DNA of 64,000 nt from Gigaspora margarita (GCA_009809945.1 WTPW01002408.1:27127-91126), one strand, 5' to 3'; counted from the stretch's first letter, positions 10,045 to 21,489 are shown. Program-made: numbers and translations. Notes: generated from the sequence alone by a model not told the origin.

Positions 10045-10830
10045 ACAACTTAAAGTCAAGGCAAACCCACTAAAGAAACATGCAAAACCACTATCAAAGA
10101 AACTTGCAAGTCTGCTACTAAAGAAATATGCATAACTACTACTAAAGAAATATGCAAAACTTCTTCCAAAGAACTATGCAAGACCCATACTAAAGAACCA
10201 TGCAAGACTACTACTAAAGAACCATGCAAGATGACTACTGAATAAATATGCAAAAACACCTACTAGAGAAACATACAAGACTACCTACTAAAAAGAAATC
10301 TAATGCTGATACTAGTGATAACACCAAAAATGATGTGCAAGACCACTACCAAAGAAATGTGTAAGACCACTACCAAAGAAACATGCAAGACCTCTACCAA
10401 AAAAACATGAAAGACTACTACTGAAGAACTGTGCAGGAGCATCACTAAAAAAATGTACAAGACCACTACTGAAGATACATGCAAGAACACCCACCAAAAA
10501 AATGTGCAAAACCATACACCAAGAAGAAATTTAATAGTAGCACTAGTGATAACATTTGCAACAATACCAATAACAACATGCAAGACCACTACCAAAGAAA
10601 CATGCAAGACCACTATCGAAAAAACATACAAGACCACTCACCAAGAAGAAAATCTAACAGTGGCACCAATGAAGATACCAGCAATGACACTTGAGGCAAC
10701 ACTTGTAATAATACCAACAACAACACCAGCAATTATACCAACGATGACATCAATGATAACATTAGCACCAATAGCTAAAAAAAAAACAATTAGTAAACAA
10801 AAATGTAAAAAAAAATCAAAACAAAAAGAA
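10045..10830 (+). pseudogene. Decayed repeat frame coding CKTTTKE octapeptides (24-bp minisatellite)
   Basis: From about 10045 to 10660 a 24-bp unit, roughly ATGCAAGACCACTACCAAAGAAAC, repeats more than 15 times. In the best plus-strand frame it reads TCKTTTKE with one cysteine every eight residues, then a threonine/isoleucine-rich and finally lysine-rich tail (10660-10830). The frame is interrupted by stops (e.g. TAA near 10243, TAG near 10264 and TGA near 10409), so it is not an intact gene. Opposite-strand VLHVSLVV translations are shadows of the same repeat. It could be a dead repetitive secreted or structural protein, or simply a minisatellite that happens to stay in phase. Confidence 0.45.
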
Positions 10831-10930
10831 TAAAAAAATAATAATTATCTTTGATGATCTTATTTATATCATACATATAGGGGTGCATGATCATGCGGGT
10901 GCATGGAAAACATTTTCCCTTATAATAAAC

Positions 10931-11170
10931 TCATATAGGGGGTCCCCAAAATTCTGGGTTGGAATGCTTCGGTGTGCATCGGAATCATGGTCGGCTGGAT
11001 CGGAATTGATCAATTTTGCATAAAAAATTTTACTAATAAATCATATCCATTAATTAAGTAAAAGATGCCCAGCTGATAATTTTGCTATAGAACCTGCTAA
11101 CATTTAGGGCTAAATGCCGAACTAGATCTGATGCATCCGACCCAGAATTTTGGTGACCCTCCTATAAAAT
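10931..11170. mobile_element. ~240-bp MITE (GGGTCCCCAAAATTCTGGGT family), copy 1
   Basis: The left end GGGTCCCCAAAATTCTGGGT is mirrored at the right by the inverse of GAGGGTCACCAAAATTCTGG. The interior CCAGCTGATAATTTTGCTAT and TTTTACTAATAAATCATATCC is shared by all copies. The words AACTCATATAGGG at one end and TTTTATAGGAGGG at the other recur at the other copies, so the true ends may extend slightly. The superfamily is not assigned. Confidence 0.75.
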
Positions 11171-12024
11171 TCCTTATAATACACTGTTTTGTTTTTTAAA
11201 AGATAAGTTAAAAAAAAAATTAATAAAATAAATTATTATATGTATAATTTTTTTCTATATTAATATAGTTGAGTCAGAATAAATAAGAAGACCTATAATT
11301 AATGTAAATCATAAGAGACTAACTAAAAAATGTGAACAACTTAATACTTTGCCTCAAATTGTGAGATATATATCAGCTGATTTGTTTTGACCCCAAAATC
11401 AACCAATCATAATTGAGGATGATCAAAAAATTTTGCACTTAAAATTATTTCAAAGTGAATTTTTATAAAAATGGCCTTTTAAACTAAATTTATACTTCTA
11501 ATTAAATATGTAGGAAATTATAAGATTTACATATTTGATTATATGTCAAAAGTATGTTTAAAAGGCCATTATTTTAAAAATTTGCTTCCGAATTTGTCCT
11601 TGATAGTTACCAACCAATCAAACAATGGTGAACGAATCCTGAATATATCTTCTTTTCACAACTTAGTATAGCGTTTTATTCGAATTTTTTGTTTTTTATC
11701 TTGTCTAGAGGCCAAAAAGCTCTTTTTTAGTTGTATACGAGTTCTTCATTTGTTACCTTTTCGATGTTACTTAGGAATAAAAATTTTGTGTAGCTTTTGG
11801 TCGCTGTGATCAGATGATTTAAATTCCTTGATTTTTTTTTTTTACAAACTGCCACCAAAATAATAATATTTCCAAGGATTCTCTGTTGAATTTTAATTTC
11901 TAGTATAAAATCCATTATTATATTATTCTTTTATTGGTTGACCAATAAATTTAAATTTTGAACTTTTTTTTAAATTTTTTTAAACGAAGGAAACTTACTA
12001 ATGCCTGTTTTTTTCGAATTTTGC
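11171..12024. other. AT-rich stretch with a large imperfect inverted repeat
   Basis: No gene is recognised. Around 11443-11585 the words GGCCTTTTAAAC and, inverted, GTTTAAAAGGCC face each other across about 90 bp, with an ATTTTTATAAAAAT/ATTTTAAAAATT context. This suggests a further palindromic element. Otherwise the sequence is featureless. Confidence 0.4.
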
Positions 12025-12240
12025 AGAGGGTCACCAAAATTCCTGGTCGGGTGCGTAGGATCTAGGTCGGTAATTGTTAGCAGATTTTATAGCAAAATTA
12101 TCAGCTGGGAATTTTTTACTTAATGAAAAATTTTTTATGATCTTAGGGCAAAATTGATCAATTCCGATTCAGCCGACCATGATTCCGATTCACTCCGACG
12201 TATTCCGGCCCCGGAATTTTGGGGACCTCTGTATGAGTTA
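12025..12240. mobile_element. Same MITE family, copy 2 (inverted)
   Basis: It runs from GAGGGTCACCAAAATTCC to GGAATTTTGGGGACC and then TGTATGAGTT, the reverse orientation of copy 1. It keeps the central TAGCAAAATTATCAGCTGGG. Divergence from copies 1 and 3 is moderate, suggesting separate insertions and not a local duplication. Confidence 0.75.
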
Positions 12241-12452
12241 TTATTTTTAGTGTCCAAAAGTATTTTTGTATTCTACAGAATAATAGTTATTAAGGTACCT
12301 TCGTTAGAGAATATTAAACTTTAATAAGATAAAATTTGATTTCTAGTAGTCCAATATAATTTTAATTTTTTTTAGCCAATCATAGCTTTGTATTTTAATA
12401 TTATTTCAAAATTCCCGATTCCCAGATTTCCGTGTGGTATGGATTTTTACAG

Positions 12453-12695
12453 GGCTGTCCCCAAATTTCCGGGTCGGATGCGTCTGATTTAGGTCGGCGT
12501 TTAGCCCTACTTGTTAGCAGGTTCTATAGCAAAATTATCAGCTGGGCACTTTTTACTTAATGAATGGATATGATTTATTAGTAAAATTTTTTACGATCTT
12601 GGGACAAAATTGATCGATTCCGATCCGGCCGACCATGGTTCCGATGCACTCCGACGCATCCCGACCCGGAATTTCGGGGACTCCCCTGTATGAGT
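12453..12695. mobile_element. Same MITE family, copy 3 (inverted)
   Basis: The left end is GGCTGTCCCCAAATTTCCGG and the right end is CCCGACCCGGAATTTCGGGG followed by TGTATGAGTTG. It is the best preserved copy, with clear terminal inverted repeats containing CCGGGTCGGATGCGTC. It lies about 200 bp from copy 2, in the same orientation. Confidence 0.75.
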
Positions 12696-13105
12696 TGTGT
12701 GGTATGTGATGCATAAATTCGATGGTCACGGTAATTTGAAAAATACAATAAAAAAATACTTTATGGAACAATGTGTACTGTATATATTTTAAAACACTTG
12801 ACAACCTTATTTTAGATTACAAAAGAGCAATTATGATGTCTTTTAATAATAAAATAGTGATAATAGATACAAAAATATGATCTCCCACTTATTTTATAGT
12901 ACATACATACAGATTTTATTGATACTAACATAGAATTTAAGCACTGACTTATTGATACTTACATTCTATATGTTTATAAAAAGAACAATAATTGTTTTTG
13001 TTTCACGAAATATATATTTATAATATTTACTAATGAAAAGTTCAATTTTAAGTCCGAAGGCATTCATTCATAGAAAAAATAAAATAATAAAGAATTCCAT
13101 TTATC

Positions 13106-13765
13106 TTATTCATATTGGCCGCTACGAATAACCCCTATTGATTGACTAGTACCACGTTTCCCCCATTTACTTTGACCGTCAATAACTAGATAAAATCCTG
13201 TTGCAGGTCCTTGACCGGCAAGTCGTTTCGGAGTTTTTTCTGAATCATAATCCACCACCATATCTTTATAAATATCCTTACCATCACAATCTTGGTGTTT
13301 AAAACCATCTTTATCACCACAATTCCAAGTTAAATCACCTACTTTAACTACCCAAGGTTTGGTACCAAATGGACCTATTTCACATTTATCTTCATGCCTT
13401 TTATTAAAAATATTTCTCTTCCTATAACTTTTTGAATTATCATCATCATAACCATCACATCCACTATCTTTAACATACTCCATACATAGTGAATCAGTGA
13501 GATTAAATAGAACTTCACCACATTTATTTTGTATGGTATAGCAATAATCCCACTCTTTGGGGTTTTGAAAACCGTACTGGTAAGTGCCTGTTAACCATAC
13601 TGTTCCATTAGAATTTTGGTAAAATCCCATCTGCCCTTTTATATCCATTTCAGAAGTGGCCGTAAGCAAAGCAGACGGGCAAATTTTAGAATGAGCATTC
13701 GAGAAAGTGACCGATAAAGAGAGCACAAAGAGAGTAAAAAAGATAATAAAATGAAAAACTTTCAT
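13106..13765 (-). CDS. Secreted cysteine-containing protein, 219 aa, possibly Cu/Zn-SOD-like fold
   Basis: This is the only clean single-exon host-like gene in the window. Residues 1-24 form a signal peptide (basic start, hydrophobic core, likely cleavage after SNA). The mature part has eight cysteines, two N-glycosylation sequons (NGT, NLT) and an internal RKR...NKR stretch that could be a Kex2 site. The order GQMGFYQNSNGTVWLTG, YCYTI, CGEVLFNLT, KVGDL, a DKDG segment, YLVIDG and SIGVI loosely follows secreted Cu/Zn superoxide dismutase strands. The metal-binding histidines are missing, so any such relation would be to an enzymatically inactive fold. The start is chosen because the signal peptide begins there and stops lie upstream. 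TAA ends the frame at 13106-13108. Function is unknown; secretion is well supported, the SOD relation is weak. Confidence 0.8.
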   Translation of the reverse strand: MKVFHFIIFFTLFVLSLSVTFSNAHSKICPSALLTATSEMDIKGQMGFYQNSNGTVWLTGTYQYGFQNPKEWDYCYTIQNKCGEVLFNLTDSLCMEYVKDSGCDGYDDDNSKSYRKRNIFNKRHEDKCEIGPFGTKPWVVKVGDLTWNCGDKDGFKHQDCDGKDIYKDMVVDYDSEKTPKRLAGQGPATGFYLVIDGQSKWGKRGTSQSIGVIRSGQYE

Positions 13766-15243
13766 TTTTTTTTTTTGTCAAAATACTTGTACTAGAGTTT
13801 TTACTATTAAAATTTCTTTGGATTTTTTAATTATTAGCGAACGATCTAATATTATGGAAATATTTAATGAGAAATCAAAAAAGAATTAAAATATTGAAAT
13901 AACAACATATGTTGATAAGAAATCAAAACGTTGGAGAGAACACGCTCTTATATAGTTATTTTTTTGTCTCGTTATAACAAATTCCAGTTGATGATGAAAT
14001 AGATTAAAAAAAAAATTCTTATTGCATGCGTTTATTTTGGCATCACAATATAATCAATATCATCAATGAAAATACAAAATTATAAATCCATTGATATTAG
14101 ATTTAAACTTTTTAAACAGTCTATTTTAAATATATTAAACTATATAAGCCCATTCATCAATGAAAAAAAACTTCGTCATGTATCTTTTTTTAGTAACATC
14201 GTATAACTGATAGGTTGTGTAATATTCCAAGGAGGAAGCCGATATACATTCTTTTTTTTTTTTTTTTGAAAATGCTGGGTTTGGTATTTGGTTTTTTTTT
14301 AAATTTGAAAAATTAAAATTTCTTCGATTTACTTGTTACACAATAATCAATTCCGTTAACCAATATCATTTATTTATATTACCACTTTTGTTCATTTATT
14401 CTATATAAATTATGGAGAACCAAGCCGATTATTCATACTGCCATTTATAAATGCCTCAGATACCGATTTTTTGTCCAGTATTAACTGATATGATCTGAGG
14501 TACATTGCATAAATGATCTACAATCTAGGAAAATACTACTGTATCGCTATGAATAGATCTCATTGATGCATGTGTCTATCAGGTTTCCTATTTCCTTCAT
14601 CCGATATGTTAATGAATCAATGTATCTTATTAATAGATAGTTTGAATTAAGATATTATTAGTTATATACTGTATTAGTCTTAATAAATTTACGGTGCATA
14701 TGACTTTTTTTAGTGACAAAGCTTATTTTTGACTAGGGTGAAAATATTCGTAATATTATTTTCTTTTATAGCTGTCGTTCAAATTTTATTAATTCTCTCA
14801 ACATCTAAAACCTAATCAAATTCATAGTCATTCCAATTATTGTTCGGTTTATATGATCATGTGATTTTTGCTGTGATATCTTTGTCACAAAATGACAGCA
14901 TCATTTGTCAGAAAAAAAACTTCAAAAGTCATATAATACGAACAATAATATCGATAATGGTCATACGAAAAATAACAGAAAGTTTTTTCATCATATAAGA
15001 AGTATCTTATAATTAATAAATATCGAATGAATTTGTAATTTGAATCTGCTACAAAAATCCACGAAAAAAATTTGGCCAGCATTATAGTGAACGTTATTTC
15101 GAAAATCTCGTTCCCTAGAAAATAAAATAGCTGATCTCAAGATAATGTCCATGTGCGTGCCGAAATAATAACACACACCAATATGTTCACATATATTCTA
15201 TTGATTATAATAAAGGGTAATTGAAAATTTTCTTTATACTGTA
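13766..15243. other. Upstream intergenic DNA, no further gene seen
   Basis: AT-rich sequence with T-runs at 14252-14267 and 14293-14300. Short frames at 14885-15176 have no domain or codon pattern suggesting a gene. No RNA gene is recognised. Confidence 0.5.
13947..13955 (-). promoter_or_regulatory. Candidate TATA box of the secreted-protein gene
   Basis: The minus strand reads CTATATAAG about 182 bp upstream of the ATG at 13765, followed by a GC-richer GAGCGTGTTCTC stretch. This stands out in the AT-rich upstream DNA but is only a motif match. An A-run lies directly before the ATG. Confidence 0.3.
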
Positions 15244-15481
15244 GTTATAGATGGTGGTGAAATTCATTTTTATTTTTTTTAATTTCAACAATAATTTCAA
15301 CAAAAATTTCAACATTTTGTATTTGATTTAGTTTAGTTTTAATTAATTTTTTATATAATTTAAATTAATTTTTTATATTAAAAAGTAATTTCACCAATTT
15401 CACCAATTTTAACATCAAATAATTTCAACAATTTCTACAAAAATTTTTCATTAAGAAAAGTATTTCATCGTCATCTATAAC
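15244..15481. mobile_element. ~238-bp MITE with TATAGATGG ends
   Basis: The left end GTTATAGATGGTGGTGAAAT is mirrored by ATTTCATCGTCATCTATAAC at the right. The interior is built from short AATTTCAACAA/AATTTCACCAA words facing each other. A similar end (TATAGATGGAGGTGAAATT) occurs at 48393-48411 next to the 18-bp repeat array, suggesting a second, rearranged copy. TA flanks are possible. Confidence 0.6.
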
Positions 15482-16696
15482 AATAGTATCTTTATAATAA
15501 ACTGGATGTGTTGGAAAAAATAATTTAAATTTTTACAACTTGTAATGAAGATGTCTACTTTATAGAATCATTATATATTAATATATGACGTCGAAAAAAT
15601 ATATGACACATATACATCGTATATTATAGTCCATTATAACATCCGGTTAGAATCAACCTATGTATTTATGAATCCGAGTTGACGAATACAATTACTATTT
15701 TATATATGTTGTCGTCAAACTGAAATTTGTACTTTCAATACTAAATTAATTAAGGGAAACCCTATGTTGGGTAAAGGTAGGTATTAGCGACGTTATAATT
15801 GTTTTGATCTTTAATTTGATATTTAACATGTCTAACGTTGAAAATTACAAGAAATCTAAATTTACCGAGATTTGCATAAAATTATGTGTAATGTAACTTC
15901 TATAAAACAACCTAACAATGGTCTGACATTAATCAGCATTACTGTAAATTCTCAAATGGCGTATTTGCATGCTATATTGAATACCTGGCGCTATTTCAAG
16001 TACATCCATTGGCAGTGTGTAGATTGATTTTTTAAATGAAGGTTTTTTTTTTAAAATAGCGTTATTATCAATCGGACTTGTGTTTTTAATTGTAACATAC
16101 ATCACTGGTCAGATTTTTCAAGAACCAAATCAATACCCATATTGACTTTTTAAATTGATTTTAATTCGAATAATTCGAATAAACTTGAATAAGGATTTTA
16201 TCAAACGCTAAATCAATTAATCGGAAATAAAATTTATAATCGGGAGTCAAAAACACTGATCAAGTGAGTTGCCATTTCACTGAAAAAAAAATTTGGAGAC
16301 ACCATCTTTTTTTCATAGAGTTAACGTTGATTGCTAAAGCAGTTTATACCAGGAACGGAGAGATATTAACAATTTCACAAACTGTACGTTTATATCACAA
16401 ATTAAGCGATATTTTATTCATAAAATCTTGCTTCTTATTGTACAAATTCATATGGCGAAATAAAGGTATAATGCATATCAGAACTTCACACATTGCACCT
16501 TCACAGGGCAAGTGTAGTTCTTTCTTCTATATCTAAATATCTGCGCATGATTATATTACTACATTTCTCAAGTAATTAATTAAATTGCTTCAATAAATCA
16601 TTTAAAATCATTTAAAATCAATTACGATTACAAATGTCATAACAACAATAGTCAATGACTTTTGGTCATAAATATCAGAGGCTCAATGTAAATTGG
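15482..16696. other. Intergenic DNA, nothing firmly recognised
   Basis: Mixed AT-rich sequence. A 90-codon frame at 16264-16536 shows no domain and contains the recurring word ACCAGGAACGGAG (about 16348), so it is probably repeat-derived. A small tandem TCATTTAAAA occurs near 16599-16618. Confidence 0.4.
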
Positions 16697-16782
16697 CTTA
16701 TTGCACGGGTCTTATGTGACAACCCGTGCTTTTTACGTTTGGTTATTGCACGGGATTGTTACGTCAGACACCGTGCAATAAG
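16697..16782. repeat. 86-bp inverted repeat, TTATTGCACGGG family
   Basis: CTTATTGCACGGGT at the left is mirrored by CACCGTGCAATAAG at the right. A third internal GGTTATTGCACGGG (about 16740) and AACCCGTGC give a nested pattern. It probably forms one MITE together with the adjoining hairpin. Confidence 0.65.
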
Positions 16783-16784
16783 AT

Positions 16785-16910
16785 AGTTATTATATGGGTA
16801 TGTGGAATAACCCGTTACACACACGGGTTCATATTTAAATCCCGTGCCTTCGGCACGGAATATGAACCCGTGTGTAACTGGGTTATTCACTACATACCCA
16901 TACTATAACT
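16785..16910. repeat. 126-bp near-perfect hairpin, ~58-bp stem
   Basis: AGTTATTATATGGGTATGTG at the left is mirrored by CTACATACCCATACTATAACT at the right. The arms continue through AATAACCCGTTACACACACG and TTCATAT to a tip GTGCCTTCGGCAC, a UUCG-type tetraloop. The stem is markedly more GC-rich than the neighbourhood. It could be a MITE or a transcribed structured RNA. Confidence 0.75.
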
Positions 16911-19900
16911 ATAATTTATTCACTGGAACTTTAGTATTTTTCATTTTCTTTGTATTGATCATTAAAGATAAGAAAGAATTTGTTAATCAATAACTTAAAT
17001 TTAGTGTAAAGTCGAGAATAAAATTCCGCTTTTTTTTCCAGGAATATAATAATAATAATCTAGCGCTTATGATTGTTCGCAGACAAGGTCGGTAAACTTA
17101 TTTTCTTGGCGATCATTTTCTTTGATCTGAATGATATAAATGATGCAATTTAATTTAAAATTAATTCTAGGCTGGTGAATTAATAGTCTTTTAAACTGAG
17201 GTAAATCTATTTTGTAATAGAGGATTTCTATTCGTACCCGGCGCGTATGTACTTGGATATATGGAAAAAAAAAAATCAAAATTGTTAATATCTCTAAATT
17301 TATTCAGAAACCAATGAAATTTTCTTAAGTAAAAATACTCAGCGCCCAATTTTACATATAAATATATATCTAATTCTAACCATACCATAATCCTGCTAAC
17401 TTTAAAGGTTATATTTTTTCTTATACCGAGTACCGTATCCTATACCAGGAACGGAGTTTTCCGTAAGTGAAAACGGAGTAAAGTGTTACCATTGTGACTA
17501 AATCGTGGTAAATTTTAGTTGCTTAGCCACTTGTTTTTTGCGTTTAATAATTGGTGTTATGAAAAGTTTGACCAGCGTAAGCGTAGCCAATGTGTGATCA
17601 TGTCACGTTTTGCGCAATCATTTGTTAATTAGTGATTGACGTTTCTATTTGCATTAACGTGTATTGTACTGTGACCATCGGTTGGGAGAGCAATGATGGA
17701 TATCGGTCCAATTTAGCTCTGATGATTCACTTAGGTTTAAATTTATAACAATAGTACACGGGTTTAATGATGTTACGAGAATATATTAATCTTGATCGGG
17801 GTTATCATTTAACTTGATCAATCTACGTGATTGATTTAAATAAGACATATATGATGTAATTTATTAAGCATCGGGGGGGGGGGTAATTTATTATAATAAT
17901 ATTAATAAAGACTACACTAAAATAATATAAAGATAAAATAATAAAAATAAAATAAAACCAAACTAAAATCCGATTATTATTAAAACTATCTAATCAAGTC
18001 ATTCTAATCTAAATCATATCCTGAGACATTATCTAATCTCCTCGTAGTCGTGCTTCTGGCCCGCGAGCATTAATGCTCCAAAACAATTAAAGCCTCTCTA
18101 CGTCATTCATATAAGCCATGATGACGATAACTCATGGCTTACGGGTGCCAGGGATCAACAATTGCTAGTTTATCCAACAATTTATGGACAACAATAACCT
18201 GTCCNTCNNCCCATTGTATACAAACAACAAATATTACCTNCAAGCCTCNGCCACAACCAAATNCCTTGTAATTTCGGATGGCTTTGATCACTGGAGTCTT
18301 CTGGTATTACCGATTTGCAGTTAAGTCACGGGTTAAAAATTTTAACTGTGACAGTACCACGATTACATTAACGTAGCGAAAAGTCAATCAATATTTTTGT
18401 TTATAATAATAAAGCAATAAACGTTTTCATTTAATTTATTATTGATTTAATAGATGACAGTGCAGAATAATGTTAAAAGTGTTAATAATATTACTTTACT
18501 GTTTATGCCGCGTCATAATATTATATTATTTATGTAATACGTTAATAATGCGCGTTAGTTGTCAATTAGATCAAGAAGTAGATAGACTATAGTTAATAAT
18601 TTATAATAAATTATGTAACGAAAAATTTTTCAAATAAACGTATCTAATATTTTGAAATTGGTTATTTAGTATTTGACTACGCTCCACTAATAATTTGCAT
18701 GCGTACAGGATTTTTTCATATATGTTAGTTAATCGTAATGACTCAGTGTGTGCTCGCACATGATATCCGTAAATGTAATTATGAAAAAAAATTTTTTAAA
18801 AAACAATTTTGCGTATTCCTGATCAGTTATCTTTTCGATCTGTAAACTCTGTCACTGACAAAAAAAAAGATTTGTAACAAAGCATGTACGTACGTACATG
18901 CTAAAAAAATACAAGTTTCATTCAAAAAAAAAATAGGTATATTATAAACATATGATAAGTAAACAACAATATTCATAGTATATATCAAACTAACTAATTA
19001 CTATTAATAACCCAGACTATACCCATCCATAAATAATTTTCCCGTTCCTGGTTTTGCGTGACAGCGTCGCGCAGCTACCTTATGAATATTTTTAGAATTT
19101 TCATTGTGATAATACGTAAAGGATTATTTATTTGAACTGTTAGAGATCTGATACCATTACTTCATTCTATTTATAGAATGAGGTCCAGGTACAAAGATCT
19201 AATTTCTATTTTTGTATTATTGATTTTCAACCGCCTATCTATCGTTATCTCTTTTTGTGTACTAGCTATATATTACAAACAATTGTTTACATTTTATATT
19301 TCTGGAAGCATACCGGTATAAATATATTAGTATTATGGATATTAATGTTAAATTAGCAAGTGATCTAGAGTTTTAGATAAATCTGAATTTATTTGTGTAA
19401 AACAAAAACCAATTTTAAGGTATTTACTAATTTTAGTTTAAACTATACCAATTAGAGTTTCTAATTACATTTTTACTTCCAGCGAATTTTAAGAACAGCG
19501 ATTTGGAGTAATGTTACATAATCAAAACAAGTGTTCGTTTTGTCAAAAATCGGTTATCGCTCAAAATTTGCATAAGAAATCACCTTTAGTGCAAAAACAA
19601 AAAGGTTACCTTGAACGATTTTACTATATAGTCACTTAACCTCTAAGCATAATATATACCCTAACATGAATTTTTTAAAAAATTTTGCACATCACGTGCC
19701 AGCAACATTTGGTGACGATATTGTACTGGGGAAGATCCAAAAGCTGTACTCTCCGTTTCTCGTATAGTGTACAAATATAGATGAAGCAATGAGTATGATC
19801 ACCCAATCACATGTAAAAGCACTACTTAACTTGAATGTAAACCATACACTGCGTACTTTGTACTTCGTTCCTGGTAAATAAATATATCCTCTGTTTTTAA

Positions 19901-20096
19901 TCAATTTATTTTATATTAATATATATATAAATACGTATTGTAGTTTCTCAGAAAATCTATCGTATTATGAGATAATGATTTGGATTTATCAATTATTTCG
20001 GTGTTTCTCATTTTTGTATATGCTTTTCTGGGTGCTGTTTGACCCATTTTCATTTGTAGAACGAAAAGCATTGCATTACACTTTTCTCATTAATTA
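16911..20096. other. Long gene-poor stretch with gaps and an 11-G run
   Basis: No convincing gene. An uninterrupted G11 run lies at 17873-17883. N bases at 18205-18263 fall in a slightly GC-richer patch (18030-18360) that looks like old repeat sequence, with no open frame. The word ACCAGGAACG(G/A)(A/G)G recurs at 17447 (plus strand), 19042 (minus strand) and 19865 (minus strand). Small frames at 17067-17388 and 19692-19904 overlap these words and are not supported as genes. Confidence 0.4.
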
Positions 20097-20660
20097 ATTT
20101 TTTTTTTTTTTTTTTTGGACCTTAAGCCGGCAAATATTTAGGCCGGAGAAAATTTTATTTAAGTGATTACGTGGCAATTCGTACATGATCATGAAATGAG
20201 TGATTGACCGAGACTGGTCGGAACTGCAATGACATCCCGAGAGGTTGCAATAAAATTGCGCTGGGAGTCGCCGTAGGATTGATTAGCCGGTGGTTTCCCG
20301 CTCACTAATGCGAGCCGGCTGTGAGTATGGTACTGGTTGAGAAATTGAAACATGCGCAGGTAGAGATGGTAGAATCACGTGTTCCTCCTGGGTGGGTGGG
20401 TGGGTCGAAACTCTGATTAATCTGGTCTTGAGCACTACGGGACCCGTATCCGTTTCACAGTTTAAATACGCCTTGCTTCTGACTTGGGGCTTAGGTTGTT
20501 TGCTTCGCTAGCATATGCCGTTGCACATTTTCATATGATTTTCAATTTTCAATCACTTACCTTACTAGGGTTAGCTCCGCCTGATGATCGGGCGCAGCAC
20601 GTGATGGCGCCGGTCGTGTGGCTGCTTCGCTTTTCGATCACGTGATCTACCATCACTCCG
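20097..20660 (-). mobile_element. GC-richer retroposon-like segment with A-tail (minus strand)
   Basis: A T20-type run at about 20097-20117 (an A-tail on the minus strand) abuts about 540 bp that is clearly more GC-rich than its surroundings. It contains GAGATGGTAGAATCACGTG near 20366 and, inverted, CACGTGATCTACCATCAC near 20639-20656. No pol III boxes or open frame are clear. It could be a SINE, a retrocopy of a non-coding RNA, or a MITE next to a homopolymer. Confidence 0.4.
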
Positions 20661-20754
20661 CAATAACTCTGCTGAATCATTAGATTATGCATAGCAATCT
20701 GTAAGTAAATGTAGCATTATATATATTCCCTAAATTATCGATTCCAATAAAATA

Positions 20755-20930
20755 AGGTTTGATGGTATTTAATATTACTATTTATATTGTCTCTATAAGG
20801 TGTAACTATGGTTTGACGGTATTTAATATTACTATTTTATATTGTCTCTATAAGATGTAATTATGGTTTGATGGGTATTTAATTTTACTATTTATATTGT
20901 CTCTATAAGGTGTAATTATGGTTTCTTGAA
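20755..20930 (+). repeat. Tandem repeat, three ~58-bp units
   Basis: GGTTTGATGGTATTTAATAT followed by TACTATTTATATTGTCTCTATAAGGTGTAA recurs three times, beginning near 20756, 20812 and 20871, with only small differences. Confidence 0.85.
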
Positions 20931-21177
20931 CTAATGCAAATAGGGATGTGGAAAGTCCAGACAAGACTGACCCGATCCAAAAGTTGAGTTTATTAAAGCT
21001 TGGTCCCAAGTCAGACTTGGGTCTTGACTTATGTATTCTCAAAGTGGATTTGGCCCAAAGCTTCATATTTCGTGAACAACATGGCACTATATCTAAATAA
21101 ATATATATTAGATGCGAGTCAAAGTCTCAAGTCTGACTTTGTAGAAATCGATATTTGAAGTTAAGTTGGACCCGTAT

Positions 21178-21245
21178 TGAGGTAACTCATACGGGGGGCA
21201 AAAATTTTGGGTTGGAATACTTCGGAGTACATCGGAATCATGCAT
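21178..21245. mobile_element. Terminal fragment of the GGGTCCCCAAAATTC MITE
   Basis: AACTCATACGGGG followed by AAAATTTTGGGTTGGAATAC and TTCGGAGTACATCGGAATCA matches the left end of the copy at 10931. The rest is missing or too diverged to trace. Confidence 0.6.
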
Positions 21246-21489
21246 AGCGGTCATTAAATCCGATTGGTCAATCATTGACATATACCTTGCATATATCATT
21301 TGACTTTGAACGAATTGTTGGCCAATTGTTCAGAGAGACCGAATACATATTCAGAAGCTACACCCTTCGCTTTATTTACTATCAAAATAATCACAAAAAC
21401 GGAGGAATAATCATGAGGGTTAGCTATATGACGTTTTTTTTAAATTTAGTTGTTACTTATACTACATAAGAATCTCTAAAACAAAATAA

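Noticed and set aside
17873-17883. G11 run as a possible G-quadruplex or regulatory site
   Set aside because: A single homopolymer next to gap-containing sequence is more likely a sequencing or slippage feature.
18000-18370. Possible rRNA or protein-gene remnant in the GC-richer patch with N bases
   Set aside because: No rRNA landmark motif and no open frame; insufficient sequence quality.
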